The notes under the pieces: generated by a model
Seen by the model: only the letters and a program-made list of their open reading frames with translations
What the model was told of the DNA's origin: nothing
The model's database searches: none
Part shown: positions 31,120-39,566 of the stretch, one piece after another
How positions within the stretch are numbered: the stretch's first letter is position 1
Layout of the letters: every line of letters begins with the position of its first letter
Program-made: the position numbers and the translations under genes
DNA from: a virus
IMG/VR virus record: IMGVR_UViG_3300042503_000724
Location: 1 to 64,000 of that record
Strand: one strand, 5' to 3'
Length of the DNA stretch: 64,000 bases

Positions 31120-31381
31120 TTGACATTGCCTCCATCGCCAAGTATCTTTTATTTTTTTTGTTTTTAGAATCACATACTGAGCAAGTGTCATCAGAGTTGT
31201 ATCTACTCAAAGTTGATCCGCAACCACAAAGTCTTTCAAGACCGTTTAGCCTTGCTTTTTTCTGGTAGTACTTTTCCATAATTCTTTTGTTTGTTGCAAT
31301 GCGACAGCATTCTCCAGAACAATATTTTTGATTATGAGTTTTTGCATCAAACTTTAAGTTGCATTCTTTACATACTTTCAT
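31091..31381 (-). CDS. zinc-finger protein with two Cys clusters
   Basis: The 96-aa protein begins MKVCKECNLKFDAKTHNQKY, then CSGECCRIATNKRIMEKYYQ, an FCS/MYM-like zinc finger. A second cluster has LCGCGSTLSRYN and CSVCDSKNKK. Two zinc sites suggest nucleic-acid binding. It overlaps the nuclease gene upstream by 4 nt. Its 3' end holds the ribosome-binding site of the resolvase. Confidence 0.75.
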   Translation of the reverse strand: MKVCKECNLKFDAKTHNQKYCSGECCRIATNKRIMEKYYQKKARLNGLERLCGCGSTLSRYNSDDTCSVCDSKNKKNKRYLAMEAMSNVISSTKKV

Positions 31382-32154
31382 GCTTGTCTAATTTCTAATG
31401 GGACAATTTTGTGTCTTCCGTCAGGCTTTTCAAAACAAACTTCTTTAACTGGACAATAGGTGCATGGAGCTTTGTCTCCCTTAAATGGACGCTTGATGTT
31501 TTTCTTTTCTTCCCAAGCAGCACGAACTTCTTTCATCCAGTCAAAGATATAGTCTACATAATCTAAGTTTTCTGGTGACATTACCATTGGAATTACAGTA
31601 ATCTCGTGAGTGTTCTTGTTCTCATACAAAAAGAATCCTTCTTCCGCACCAGTTACCTTCATGTAAATAAGCAATTGAACTACATGGCTATCTGCACCAG
31701 TTGAAGTATCTTTTCTTAGAGTATATTGGTCATCTTTAATTGTTTTAATTTCTCCAACAATCTCTTCACCCTCAACATCTAAAATTAAATCTATAAAGCC
31801 ACGAATTGGTGGGCTGTCTAGTTTAATCTCACGCTCTGATTCTTTTAGATATCCAGTTTTTGCAATAACCTTTTCAAGCCTTGTGTGTGCATCTGTACCG
31901 TTATCCATTGCAGCAACGCCTTGAGCGTTAAACGTTTCTTTAAAATCTGCACCGTCAAAAGCAATTGACCAATATCTAGGACACTTACCGTGACCATATC
32001 CAACTGTTGATGGAGAGAAGGTAGTTTTCTTTCTATGAATATATCCAGTTTTTCCTTCTAGGTAAGCTTTTCCAATTGCAAGTCTAAACTTTTTTGCATC
32101 CAGTTTTGTGTTTCTTGGCTTCTTTGTTAATGTTCCAATTAAGTTTCTAGCCAT
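31378..32154 (-). CDS. Cas4/RecB-like PD-(D/E)XK nuclease
   Basis: A 258-aa nuclease with D122 in GFIDLILD, E135-x-K137 in VGEIKT and Q160 in VQLLIY, forming the PD-(D/E)XK active site. Cysteines at 58 (GHGKCPRYW) and 231, 234 and 240 (CTYCPVKEVC) match the [4Fe-4S] arrangement of Cas4 and AddB-type nucleases. A stand-alone phage version probably processes DNA ends for recombination beside RecA and RuvC. No CRISPR array is present. Confidence 0.88.
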   Translation of the reverse strand: MARNLIGTLTKKPRNTKLDAKKFRLAIGKAYLEGKTGYIHRKKTTFSPSTVGYGHGKCPRYWSIAFDGADFKETFNAQGVAAMDNGTDAHTRLEKVIAKTGYLKESEREIKLDSPPIRGFIDLILDVEGEEIVGEIKTIKDDQYTLRKDTSTGADSHVVQLLIYMKVTGAEEGFFLYENKNTHEITVIPMVMSPENLDYVDYIFDWMKEVRAAWEEKKNIKRPFKGDKAPCTYCPVKEVCFEKPDGRHKIVPLEIRQA

Positions 32155-32483
32155 TATGCACCAAGCCTTGCAATATATTTTAGAGAGTCTACAAGCTTGT
32201 CTAATGAGTCACGCATAGAGTAGTACACATGCTTTTTAGTATTGTTAATACTTCCAGAAGGTCCCTTTTCTACAGTTGTATACCACGTTGCAAGCATTCC
32301 AAACTTTGCACTCATAGCCTGTAACTTGCTAATTAAAACAACTGCTTGAACAGATGGAATGTCTGGCTTCATCATAATCTTAACAACAATAGCCATTGCC
32401 TCATCAAGGTCTTTATCTTTCATAAACTCGTGAATATCATTAAACTCAGTTACCTGACTAATATAATCAAGGGTTGATTCCAT
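32154..32483 (-). CDS. 109-aa helical protein of unknown function
   Basis: Starts MESTLDYISQVTEFNDIHEF. It is predicted mostly helical, with a central LISKLQAMSAKFGMLATWYT. It overlaps the neighbouring gene by 17 nt and sits between two recombination nuclease-like genes, so a link to DNA metabolism is plausible. No family recognised. Confidence 0.7.
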   Translation of the reverse strand: MESTLDYISQVTEFNDIHEFMKDKDLDEAMAIVVKIMMKPDIPSVQAVVLISKLQAMSAKFGMLATWYTTVEKGPSGSINNTKKHVYYSMRDSLDKLVDSLKYIARLGA

Positions 32484-32772
32484 TTGCTCTCTCCATTAAA
32501 TCTTCTAGCATTGCCCATTCAATGACTGCTAGTCTTATCTTTTGTGTTTCTCCAATTGCCAACAGCAATGCTGGAGACTTAGTATTATCAGTTCTTAGTG
32601 TGTCAGTTACAATCTTTGCCCAAACATCTTGGTTTAAAGTAAAACTTTTTCCTGCTTCTTTTACGTCAACAATGAACTCGTCAAGTGATCCGTCACCTTT
32701 TTGATATTGACCACGACCAGAATTTTTATGTGCCTTAGCACCAATTCTTTTTAGTTCACCACGTTCGCTCAC
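32467..32772 (-). CDS. PD-(D/E)XK nuclease-like small protein
   Basis: A 101-aa protein with RGELKRIGAKAHKNSGRGQY, then QKGDGSLDEFIVDVKEAGKS. The spacing of E6, D27 and the D-x-K of VDVK, and a following W-x-K-I helix, resemble a minimal resolvase or nuclease fold of the PD-(D/E)XK type. It is close to the Cas4-like and RuvC-like genes. The assignment rests on motif shape only. Confidence 0.5.
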   Translation of the reverse strand: MSERGELKRIGAKAHKNSGRGQYQKGDGSLDEFIVDVKEAGKSFTLNQDVWAKIVTDTLRTDNTKSPALLLAIGETQKIRLAVIEWAMLEDLMERANGINP

Positions 32773-32957
32773 AGTTTAATTTCGTTTCTGTGATTGCTAG
32801 AACAAACATAAACTATTACCAATTCATCTTCGTTGAGCTTTGCCTGTCTTAAATGCTCATCACAATCCTGACACATAAATGTTCCAAAAATTGTGTCTAC
32901 GCCAATATCTGCTTGTCTTTCTGAAGACTTTATAAAATCTTCTGGGTTAATGCTCAT
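32769..32957 (-). CDS. 62-aa CxxC protein
   Basis: Starts MSINPEDFIKSSERQADIGV. TFMCQDCDEHL and VYVCSSNHRN give a C-x2-C...C-x3-H set that could bind one zinc. It overlaps the recA-like stop as ATGA. No family recognised. Confidence 0.7.
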   Translation of the reverse strand: MSINPEDFIKSSERQADIGVDTIFGTFMCQDCDEHLRQAKLNEDELVIVYVCSSNHRNEIKL

Positions 32958-33955
32958 AACTTGCTGTATACCATGCTTTCTAAAGTATCAAATACTGCTG
33001 GATTTTCTTTTACATAGTCAATAACTTTTGCACGACCCTGCAATCTTTGATCCATAATAGTATACCAGGCTCCACCACGTTCGATAATGCCCATCATTTC
33101 TGCAATGTCAACAAGGTCAGCTACTTTGTCTACCCCCACAACATCTCCTTGGAAATAAAAGTCATAGGACCCACTAATGAATTGTGGTCCTGTTTTATTA
33201 TAGTCAATTGTCCAGTTTACTGGACGACCAACACGTTGTTCAATTAGCTTATCTCCAATGGCAATCTTGTCTTTAATAGAAGATGCCTCTGACTCAGATG
33301 ACCATAGTTTAATAATTGTGCTTGAGAAAAACTTGACAGCCATTCCACCAGTTGGAATATGGGTTGCATGCATTCCTCCAAAACTATTACGTTGCTGTGA
33401 AATTAAAACAAGCAATGTATTTTTATTTGCATAGTTCATCATTTTTACTGCATGAGTCATGTCTTTTGCCTCTGCACCAATTTGCTTAGTGTTTTCAAGA
33501 GACTTTAATTCTTCACCATCTTTTTCAAAATAGATTGCAGGGAGTAGTGCTGAAATAGAGTCTACAACAACAAGATCAACCCCTGCATTCATCAAGTCAA
33601 CAACTACGTCTACCATGTCATTTACAGACTTTGCTGCAGAATAAATCAATTTACTTGAATCTACTCCAAGCTTTTCTGCCCACTCAGGTGAGTACGATGC
33701 TTCAGAATCAATCCAGGCACAGGTCTTTCCTTCTTTTTGTGCCTCACCAATCATCTGCAAACAGAAAGAAGATTTACCTGCAGACTTATTCCCCCAAACT
33801 AAAACTTGACGACCATAACCCAGTCCACCCTTAAGCCCAACATTCAAGCTTAAACTTGGAGTAGGCTGTTTTTCAGTTTCTACTTCTGTTGCTTGCTGCA
33901 CACGCTTTCTTGTCTTTGGATCTAGCCTTGATAAAATATCTTCCATTGTTGTCAT
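32954..33955 (-). CDS. recA: RecA-like recombinase
   Basis: The start MTTMEDILSRLDPKTRKRVQ follows a GGAG ribosome-binding site; a longer frame would cross the promoter at 33984. The 333-aa protein shows Walker A GNKSAGKSS (55-63), the Glu region CAWIDSEASYSPEWAEKLG, Walker B VDLVVVDSISAL and ISQQRNSFGGMHATHIPTGG, which matches the RecA L2 region. It should coat single-stranded DNA and drive strand exchange with the gp32-like SSB. Confidence 0.93.
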   Translation of the reverse strand: MTTMEDILSRLDPKTRKRVQQATEVETEKQPTPSLSLNVGLKGGLGYGRQVLVWGNKSAGKSSFCLQMIGEAQKEGKTCAWIDSEASYSPEWAEKLGVDSSKLIYSAAKSVNDMVDVVVDLMNAGVDLVVVDSISALLPAIYFEKDGEELKSLENTKQIGAEAKDMTHAVKMMNYANKNTLLVLISQQRNSFGGMHATHIPTGGMAVKFFSSTIIKLWSSESEASSIKDKIAIGDKLIEQRVGRPVNWTIDYNKTGPQFISGSYDFYFQGDVVGVDKVADLVDIAEMMGIIERGGAWYTIMDQRLQGRAKVIDYVKENPAVFDTLESMVYSKL

Positions 33956-33983
33956 TTTATATCTCCATCTTGTATAAGCATCT

Positions 33984-33992
33984 ATTATATCA
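33984..33992 (-). promoter_or_regulatory. extended -10 promoter for the recA-like operon
   Basis: Minus-strand TGATATAAT, overlapping the stop codon region of the MazG-like gene, 28 nt before the ATG at 33955. A GGAG ribosome-binding site lies between. No clear -35 is seen. Confidence 0.55.
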
Positions 33993-34334
33993 TCCCAATA
34001 CGCCATGCATTTTTGGACGTTGGCTATTAATAATTGTCTTCTTTGTAACTACATCCTCAAGAGAGTCTTTGGCTTCTCCAGCCATTACAAGACCCTGGTA
34101 CAAGTCAACTACACGAATAATAATATCCGCTAGCTCTTCTACAACCTCTTGTTGTCCCTTTTGCTTTCTAAGTGCTTCCAAGACTTCTGTTGCTTCTGAG
34201 TGAATCATTGCAATTTGTTTTGCAAAGAAAATAAATGGGTCTGCCTTTGGCTCTACATTTTCATACATGTAGTCCCAAAATCCTTTTTCTGTTGCATTGT
34301 GATGTACGCTTCTTGCTAAATTATCTAAGTTCAT
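33990..34334 (-). CDS. MazG-like nucleotide pyrophosphohydrolase
   Basis: A 114-aa all-alpha NTP-PPase-like protein. IHSEATEVLEAL and EELADIIIRVVDLYQ give the E-x-x-E ... E-x-x-D metal site of MazG and dUTPase-2-type enzymes. Such phage enzymes clean or adjust nucleotide pools or hydrolyse alarmones. It overlaps the dnaE stop by ATGA. Confidence 0.82.
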   Translation of the reverse strand: MNLDNLARSVHHNATEKGFWDYMYENVEPKADPFIFFAKQIAMIHSEATEVLEALRKQKGQQEVVEELADIIIRVVDLYQGLVMAGEAKDSLEDVVTKKTIINSQRPKMHGVLG

Positions 34335-37300
34335 ACTCTTTCAAATCCTTTCACAGTGACTGAGCCACTTGATGTTGTGTTTAATACTGGCTTACAAACG
34401 CCACCAGGTTTCATCCTAACTAGCGATTCTGCATATGCAGTTGGAAATACTACGACACTGTATAGTTCTTTATCTTCATCAGCAAGTACTACGTTTGCCA
34501 TCTTATCTCCCTTTTTTGTTTTTCTTGGAGTAAAACTAATAACCATGTATTCTTTATCTCCAAGACTCAATGTTCTTGACATTAAATATTTAATAAAAGG
34601 ATTTGATGTGTCCTTTAAATCTTCTGGTGTAGCAAAGGCACCAATTCTATTGTCTGCAATTAAAAAGATGTACATCTTTCCAGCTTCAATAGTAGTTTCT
34701 GATCTATCAAAAACTCCAACACTACCTGTCTTGTCTACAACTTCAATACGACTCCAGCCATCACCACGCTTAATAGCCTTTACCATTCCAATTACAAGGA
34801 AGCAACCTTCTTCTTCATATTCTTCAATTGGTCTTGTGTATGCTTCAATCCATCTAGGAATGTCAGTATGAAATTCTGGGATGTTAAGGTACTCATAAAA
34901 ATTTTTATTTTCTTCTCCAGTACGTTGGTTATCATTAAATGCTGCAGCACCAACCTTGTTTAGTGCATCTATTGCACGACTGTTAATACCAGAACCTTTT
35001 TTATTTGCATGCTCCATAAACTCTTCATAAGAATAGAAGGGTCTTTTATCAACAATCTTCTTGCTAATATTTTCAGAAATGTATTTAATATTTCCTAGAC
35101 CAAACCTAATTGACTTTTCTTCTAGGGTAAAGTCTAAGTCTGATTCATTAATGTGAGGAAGTCTAATTTTAATTCCCATACGCTTAGCTTCAATTAGATA
35201 GTCTGTGCGAGTATCTTTATCTTTTTCATTCTTAAGCAAAGAATACATAAACTCATGTGGGTAGTAACGCTTAATCCATGCAGACCAATATGAAAGCATA
35301 GAGTACGCAACAGCGTGAGACTTGTTAAAAGAATACCCAGCATGAGCTTCAAAGTCGTGCCATAAAGACTCTGCTTGTTTTTCTGTAATGTGCTTTGAAG
35401 CACCCTTAACAAATTGATCCTTAAACTTATCAAACTCTTTAGCATCTTTTTTCTTACCAATAATTTTACGAACCTTGTCTGCTTCTGCCATAGACATTCC
35501 ACCCAAATGCACACAAGCAAGCATTACCTGTTCCTGATACAAGATACACCCATAAGTATCTTTTGTAAAATCTTTTACAATATCGTGCAAATATTTTACT
35601 GGCTTCTTACCTTTTTTGCGAGCAATATATTCTGCACCAATTGTATTCATGGCACCTGGACGAACTAAAGCATTTGAGGCAGCAAGTTCATCAAAGTTGT
35701 ACACACCCATTTTTACAAGCAGGTTTGTATAGGGAGTTGTTTCTGCTTGAAATACACCCTTAGTAAATCCTGCAGTTAAGTCTGCATACACTTCTCTATC
35801 TGTTAAATCAATCTTTCTTAGATCTAGTTTAACTCCCTGTCGCTCTTCAATCATATCCATAGCATCATGGATTACAGTCAGTGTCTTTAGACCAAGTGCA
35901 TCAATCTTAATTAGACCAATGTCTGCAGCCTGTTCCATATCTACTGCTACTACTTGAACACGATCATCTGATTGCGTATCCTTGCGAGTTTCCATTGGAG
36001 CATATTTTGAAATATTATCTTTAGCAGCAACAATACCAGCAGCATGCATTCCTGTTCCACGAACACGCCCACGAAGCCTTTCTGCGTACTTGACTACTTC
36101 TGGATACTTCTGTCTAAACTCAGCAGTGGATTTATCGCTAATAAAATCATCCCATGTTTCAACACCCTTAAGTGCCTTATTAACTTCGGGCAAAGGAATA
36201 TGGAAAACACGAGCAACGTCTCTTACAACACCCTTATCCTTAAAGGTTAGGAATGTAGCAATAGATGCAACGTGCTTGTATTGCTCAGCAAGGTAGTCCT
36301 TTACTTGACCACGCTTTCTATCTTCATAGTCAGTATCAATGTCTGGAAAGTCGTTACGCTCTGGATTAATAAATCGAAAGAACAGTAAACCAAATTTAAT
36401 TGGATCAACTTCTGTAATTTCAAGTGCATAGCAAACTAGAGAACCTGCTGCAGAGCCACGACCAGGACCAACAAAGATATTGTTATTCTTTGACCAGCCA
36501 ATCATATCTGATACAACAAGAAAGTAAGAAGAAAAGTTTTTAGACTTAATAATTTCAAGTTCTTCTTTGAGCCTATCCAAATAAACTTTGTCTTCTCCAA
36601 ACCCACGCTTTATCAAACCCTCCATAGCTAATCTTTCAAGCTCTGAGTTAGGGTCTTTGTGGTCAACTGGAAGTAGGTCTAGATTTTCTTTTAAGTCATA
36701 GGAGCCAACTTTAGAACTAATCTCCATAGAGTTTTCATAAAGATCATCCCTATCAATTCCTTGGTCAATCATTTTGTCACGAACAGTTTTATGATCCATT
36801 AAGAATATGTCTAGGTCCTTAAACGACATAAAGCGATCACCATATAGGTAGTCCAGTCTTTCAATTAAGTCTTTAATCTTTCTACTATCATCAAATGTCG
36901 CTTCCTTTAAAACCTTTGGGTGCGTTCCAAGAATAAGCATGATTTCTTCTGCAATCTTATCTTCTGGAGAAGCATAGTGACAGTCTAAAGTTACAGTACT
37001 TTTAACTCCCATATCATCTGCTAGTTTTAACATCTGTAAATTAAGCTCTGCAGGATTATGTGGCTGGAGTTCCATGTAAAAGTTATCTTTAAATACTTGC
37101 TTGAACCAATCTGTATGTCGTTTTGCTGCATCCATGTTGCCATTTTGAATTGCCTTAGCAATAATGCTATTCATACATCCAGACAAAACAATTAAATCTT
37201 TTGAGTTTTCTTGCAGCACTTCAAAGTCAATACGGGGCTTACTAAAGAATCCGTCATTCCACCCAATCTCTGAAAGCTTTGACAGGTTCTGCAAACCATT

Positions 37301-37594
37301 TTCATTTTGTGCTAAAACAATTAAGTGATTGTAAATTTGATCCTCGTCTGCACGATCTTTTCTTGCTCTTTTGTCCAAACGATCTGTTGTAAAATATGCC
37401 TCTAATCCCAAAATAGGTTTTACAGAACTGTTCTTTGCAGCAACTAATAAATCTCTGTGACCACTTAAAGTACCATGATCAGTAATAGATATGGCACCCA
37501 TACCAATCTCCTCTGCTCTTTTAAGCAGTTCTTCTGGAGAAGAGAAGCCGTCTAGTAGGCTGTAGTAAGAATGTGAATGATGATTGTGAAACAT
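34331..37594 (-). CDS. dnaE: DNA polymerase III alpha subunit (DnaE-type)
   Basis: A 1087-aa C-family replicative polymerase. The N-terminal PHP domain is intact in FHNHHSHSYYSLLDGFSSPE and ISITDHGTLSGH, giving the metal-binding His and Asp residues. The catalytic palm has FVGPGRGSAAGS and FPDIDTDYED (the D-x-D pair) and a third acid further on. GTGMHAAGIV and HAGYSFNKSHAVAYS are classic PolC/DnaE blocks. The C-terminal part carries an OB-like fold. It should copy the phage genome, together with the DnaB-like helicase, DnaG-like primase and SSB nearby. Its promoter is the composite element at 37611-37654. Confidence 0.97.
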   Translation of the reverse strand: MFHNHHSHSYYSLLDGFSSPEELLKRAEEIGMGAISITDHGTLSGHRDLLVAAKNSSVKPILGLEAYFTTDRLDKRARKDRADEDQIYNHLIVLAQNENGLQNLSKLSEIGWNDGFFSKPRIDFEVLQENSKDLIVLSGCMNSIIAKAIQNGNMDAAKRHTDWFKQVFKDNFYMELQPHNPAELNLQMLKLADDMGVKSTVTLDCHYASPEDKIAEEIMLILGTHPKVLKEATFDDSRKIKDLIERLDYLYGDRFMSFKDLDIFLMDHKTVRDKMIDQGIDRDDLYENSMEISSKVGSYDLKENLDLLPVDHKDPNSELERLAMEGLIKRGFGEDKVYLDRLKEELEIIKSKNFSSYFLVVSDMIGWSKNNNIFVGPGRGSAAGSLVCYALEITEVDPIKFGLLFFRFINPERNDFPDIDTDYEDRKRGQVKDYLAEQYKHVASIATFLTFKDKGVVRDVARVFHIPLPEVNKALKGVETWDDFISDKSTAEFRQKYPEVVKYAERLRGRVRGTGMHAAGIVAAKDNISKYAPMETRKDTQSDDRVQVVAVDMEQAADIGLIKIDALGLKTLTVIHDAMDMIEERQGVKLDLRKIDLTDREVYADLTAGFTKGVFQAETTPYTNLLVKMGVYNFDELAASNALVRPGAMNTIGAEYIARKKGKKPVKYLHDIVKDFTKDTYGCILYQEQVMLACVHLGGMSMAEADKVRKIIGKKKDAKEFDKFKDQFVKGASKHITEKQAESLWHDFEAHAGYSFNKSHAVAYSMLSYWSAWIKRYYPHEFMYSLLKNEKDKDTRTDYLIEAKRMGIKIRLPHINESDLDFTLEEKSIRFGLGNIKYISENISKKIVDKRPFYSYEEFMEHANKKGSGINSRAIDALNKVGAAAFNDNQRTGEENKNFYEYLNIPEFHTDIPRWIEAYTRPIEEYEEEGCFLVIGMVKAIKRGDGWSRIEVVDKTGSVGVFDRSETTIEAGKMYIFLIADNRIGAFATPEDLKDTSNPFIKYLMSRTLSLGDKEYMVISFTPRKTKKGDKMANVVLADEDKELYSVVVFPTAYAESLVRMKPGGVCKPVLNTTSSGSVTVKGFERV

Positions 37595-37610
37595 TTATCT
37601 CCAATAATAG

Positions 37611-37645
37611 TTGGGGGCAGTAAGATTATATCCTACTGCCCCCAA
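37611..37645. terminator. 12-bp perfect hairpin after the SSB gene
   Basis: TTGGGGGCAGTA (37611-37622) pairs perfectly with TACTGCCCCCAA (37634-37645) across an 11-nt loop. It follows the SSB stop at 37656 by 10 nt. There is no U-run on the minus strand. The dnaE -10 box is in the loop of this hairpin. Confidence 0.75.
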
Positions 37646-37654
37646 GTCTGTCAA
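37625..37654 (-). promoter_or_regulatory. dnaE promoter with -10 in a hairpin loop
   Basis: Minus-strand TTGACA (37654-37649), 18-nt spacer, TATAAT (37630-37625). The spacer contains one arm of the hairpin and the -10 sits in its loop. A GGAGATAA ribosome-binding site precedes the ATG at 37594. Confidence 0.88.
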
Positions 37655-37655
37655 A

Positions 37656-38312
37656 TTACCACTCAGAGGAGGTAGATACTGAATCGTCTGCATCTAGACC
37701 AGAGTAGAATGACTCTTGGTCTGCATACTTAACCGAACGAATTGCAGTTTTTTCTAATTCATATTGCTCAACAGATGACCAGTCAAATGCTGTTTCATCT
37801 ACTACTAGTGGGAACAAGGCATAGCTTGTCTGCGTACCTGTACCTGAACGCTTTAAACGCCATGTAAGGTTACTGATAGCACCTGTATCACTTGCATATT
37901 CAATTAGTGTTTGTGTTGTTACTGACTTAGGACCAACGCCCTGTGACCAAATTGCGGTGTACTGTTCTCCAGTACCATCATCAACTAGTACGTTTGCATA
38001 AAGTCTTAGACGAGCTTTCCAGCCAGCCTTTGGATCTCTACGGTGCATTTCGCAACCATGACAGCGACCTTCTTCTTCCATGCTGCATACAGCCTTACGG
38101 CGATAGTCTTTTGGATTTGTGTGTTCTGCGACTACAATTGCTAATCCACGAGATGTGTCATAGTTCTTTGAGTCTGGATCAACTTCGTTAACAAAACGAA
38201 GCTTGATTGATTGTCCATCTTCTAGCTTTAGCCATCGGGCTTTTGGACCGTCAGATCCCTTTGGCTTGTCAATGTGACTCTTGATTGCATCAAGACCCTG
38301 AATGATACCCAT
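37656..38312 (-). CDS. gp32-like zinc single-stranded DNA-binding protein
   Basis: A 218-aa protein with an OB-fold core and a zinc site at H64, C76, C84 and C87 (AEHTN..., AVCSM, GRCHGCEM). The spacing is strikingly close to that of T4 gp32 (H64, C77, C87, C90). The C-terminal tail is acidic and ends DSVSTSSEW, as expected for recruitment of partner proteins. It should protect single-stranded DNA during replication and recombination. It has its own consensus promoter at 38357-38385. Confidence 0.88.
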   Translation of the reverse strand: MGIIQGLDAIKSHIDKPKGSDGPKARWLKLEDGQSIKLRFVNEVDPDSKNYDTSRGLAIVVAEHTNPKDYRRKAVCSMEEEGRCHGCEMHRRDPKAGWKARLRLYANVLVDDGTGEQYTAIWSQGVGPKSVTTQTLIEYASDTGAISNLTWRLKRSGTGTQTSYALFPLVVDETAFDWSSVEQYELEKTAIRSVKYADQESFYSGLDADDSVSTSSEW

Positions 38313-38356
38313 ATATTTCTCCTAATATTTGATTCTATAAGTGAATCTGTTGTTTT

Positions 38357-38385
38357 ATTATATCAGAGTTGTAGAGCAATGTCAA
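38357..38385 (-). promoter_or_regulatory. SSB promoter superimposed on a hairpin
   Basis: Minus-strand TTGACA (38385-38380), 17-nt spacer, extended TGATATAAT (-10 at 38362-38357). The stop codon of the primase gene is the TGA that forms the extended -10. The arms TATCAGAGTT and AACTCTGATA (38361-38394) flank the -35. Confidence 0.9.
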
Positions 38386-38394
38386 ACTCTGATA
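38361..38394. terminator. 10-bp hairpin at the end of the primase gene
   Basis: TATCAGAGTT (38361-38370) pairs with AACTCTGATA (38385-38394) across a 14-nt loop. It overlaps the primase stop codon and the SSB promoter. No U-run follows on the minus strand, so it may serve regulation rather than termination. Confidence 0.5.
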
Positions 38395-39313
38395 GTATTT
38401 TGTACGAACTTAATATTTGTTCGTCTGTCATATCTCCAATGTCTTTTACGCCATCTGGAAAACTCATATTTGATGTTGGAATAGATACGTTGCTTGAAAT
38501 ATTTTTTCTTAACGTGCTTCCTGCATCGTCTTGGTCCATTGCTAAAATTAATCTAGAAACATACTTGTTAATTAATTGTATTTGCATCTTGCCAAGATTT
38601 GCACCTAGCGTTGCTACTGCTGGAATTCCTAATTGCCACAACCTAATTGCATCAAAGGATGACTCTACAATTACAACCTCTTTATGTAAAACATTATTTA
38701 AGTTAAACAAGATCTTATTTCTTGGAGTTCCCGTAGAGTTTTTAAAGGTCTTTCCTTCAATTGATCTACCAACAAATCCAACACAGATTCCAGTGTTAGA
38801 ATAAACTGGGACAGTAACCATGTCTTGTTTTTCAGAGTACCCTAGCTTAAAATTTTTGATTGAATCTAAATTAATTTTTCTTGATTCAAAATATTCTATT
38901 GCACGAGTATTTTCTAGTAGTGTGGAGTGAAGTCTTTCAATTGTGTTTAAATCAAATTCAACAAACTCTGGTTTTTCTTCTACTGCTTTATCAATTACAT
39001 CTACAAAGTCTATAGATTTTTCTGCAGCAGAAATAACACGCATTGCTTCAAAGTAGTTTCTTGATGTTGTACGCATAATTAAATCTAATAGCGTTCCGTT
39101 TTCCCCACAAGAAAAACAGATGAACAATCCTTTTTCTTTATCTACTTCACATGCTGGAGTGTGTACGTTGTAATGAAATGGGCAGTATACAAGAAAGTGA
39201 GTGTCTAACTCAGTTCCTATTGAGATTCCGCAGACTTTGACAATTTCTCTAATCTGGTCTTGCTGGTATGAATCGCTGGTATAAGCCTGTTTCCTAAAAC
39301 TCCCTTGTAACAC
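38363..39313 (-). CDS. DnaG-like primase
   Basis: A 316-aa primase with an N-terminal CHC2 zinc-binding domain (C44-P-F-H47 and C66-x-x-C69 in FICFSCG) and a Toprim domain (VVIVESSFDAIRLWQLGIP, then RLILAMDQDDAGS). It should lay RNA primers for the DnaE polymerase. The ATG at 39313 makes a 97-nt overlap with the upstream gene, which is unusually long; no shorter start keeps the whole zinc domain plus its preceding helix. Confidence 0.87.
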   Translation of the reverse strand: MLQGSFRKQAYTSDSYQQDQIREIVKVCGISIGTELDTHFLVYCPFHYNVHTPACEVDKEKGLFICFSCGENGTLLDLIMRTTSRNYFEAMRVISAAEKSIDFVDVIDKAVEEKPEFVEFDLNTIERLHSTLLENTRAIEYFESRKINLDSIKNFKLGYSEKQDMVTVPVYSNTGICVGFVGRSIEGKTFKNSTGTPRNKILFNLNNVLHKEVVIVESSFDAIRLWQLGIPAVATLGANLGKMQIQLINKYVSRLILAMDQDDAGSTLRKNISSNVSIPTSNMSFPDGVKDIGDMTDEQILSSYKILSEFDIALQL

Positions 39314-39552
39314 TTTGCCTTAGCCTTTCCTACATAAATTCCGTAACGAGTTATTTTAAAATCAAACGATGTTCCATTATACGACAAAGAGAAGACACTT
39401 TCAAGTTCCAGGTGTGGAACATATCCTCTTTCCTTCATATAATGGTCTAACAGTATGTCATATTCTTTTCTTAGACGCATAGTATCTGACTCATCTGCGA
39501 TGTTACCATCTAGAGAAAAGTCTTTAATTTTCTTGTGTCCAACGAAATCCAT
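39217..39552 (-). CDS. 111-aa protein of unknown function before the primase
   Basis: Starts MDFVGHKKIKDFSLDGNIAD. It contains MRLRKEYDILLDHYMKERGY and a basic C-terminal half (RYGIYVGKAKAKCYKG, KTRLEKLSKSAESQ). It may be a DNA-binding accessory factor of the replisome by position. A TATAAT lies 6 nt before its ATG, making a leaderless start possible. The last 97 nt overlap the primase frame. Confidence 0.65.
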   Translation of the reverse strand: MDFVGHKKIKDFSLDGNIADESDTMRLRKEYDILLDHYMKERGYVPHLELESVFSLSYNGTSFDFKITRYGIYVGKAKAKCYKGVLGNRLIPAIHTSKTRLEKLSKSAESQ

Positions 39553-39558
39553 ACCTCA

Positions 39559-39564
39559 ATTATA
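39559..39564 (-). promoter_or_regulatory. possible leaderless -10 box
   Basis: Minus-strand TATAAT, with six bases (TGAGGT) between it and the ATG at 39552. There is no convincing -35, so this rests on geometry shared with the stronger leaderless promoters elsewhere in the window. Confidence 0.35.
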
Positions 39565-39566
39565 GA

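Noticed and set aside
31378-32154. Cas4-like nuclease as part of a CRISPR system
   Set aside because: No repeats, Cas1 or Cas2 are nearby; the neighbours are RecA, RuvC-like and replication genes.
34356-34871. 171-codon plus-strand frame within dnaE
   Set aside because: It is an antisense shadow of the polymerase C-terminus, with no promoter or ribosome-binding site on that strand.
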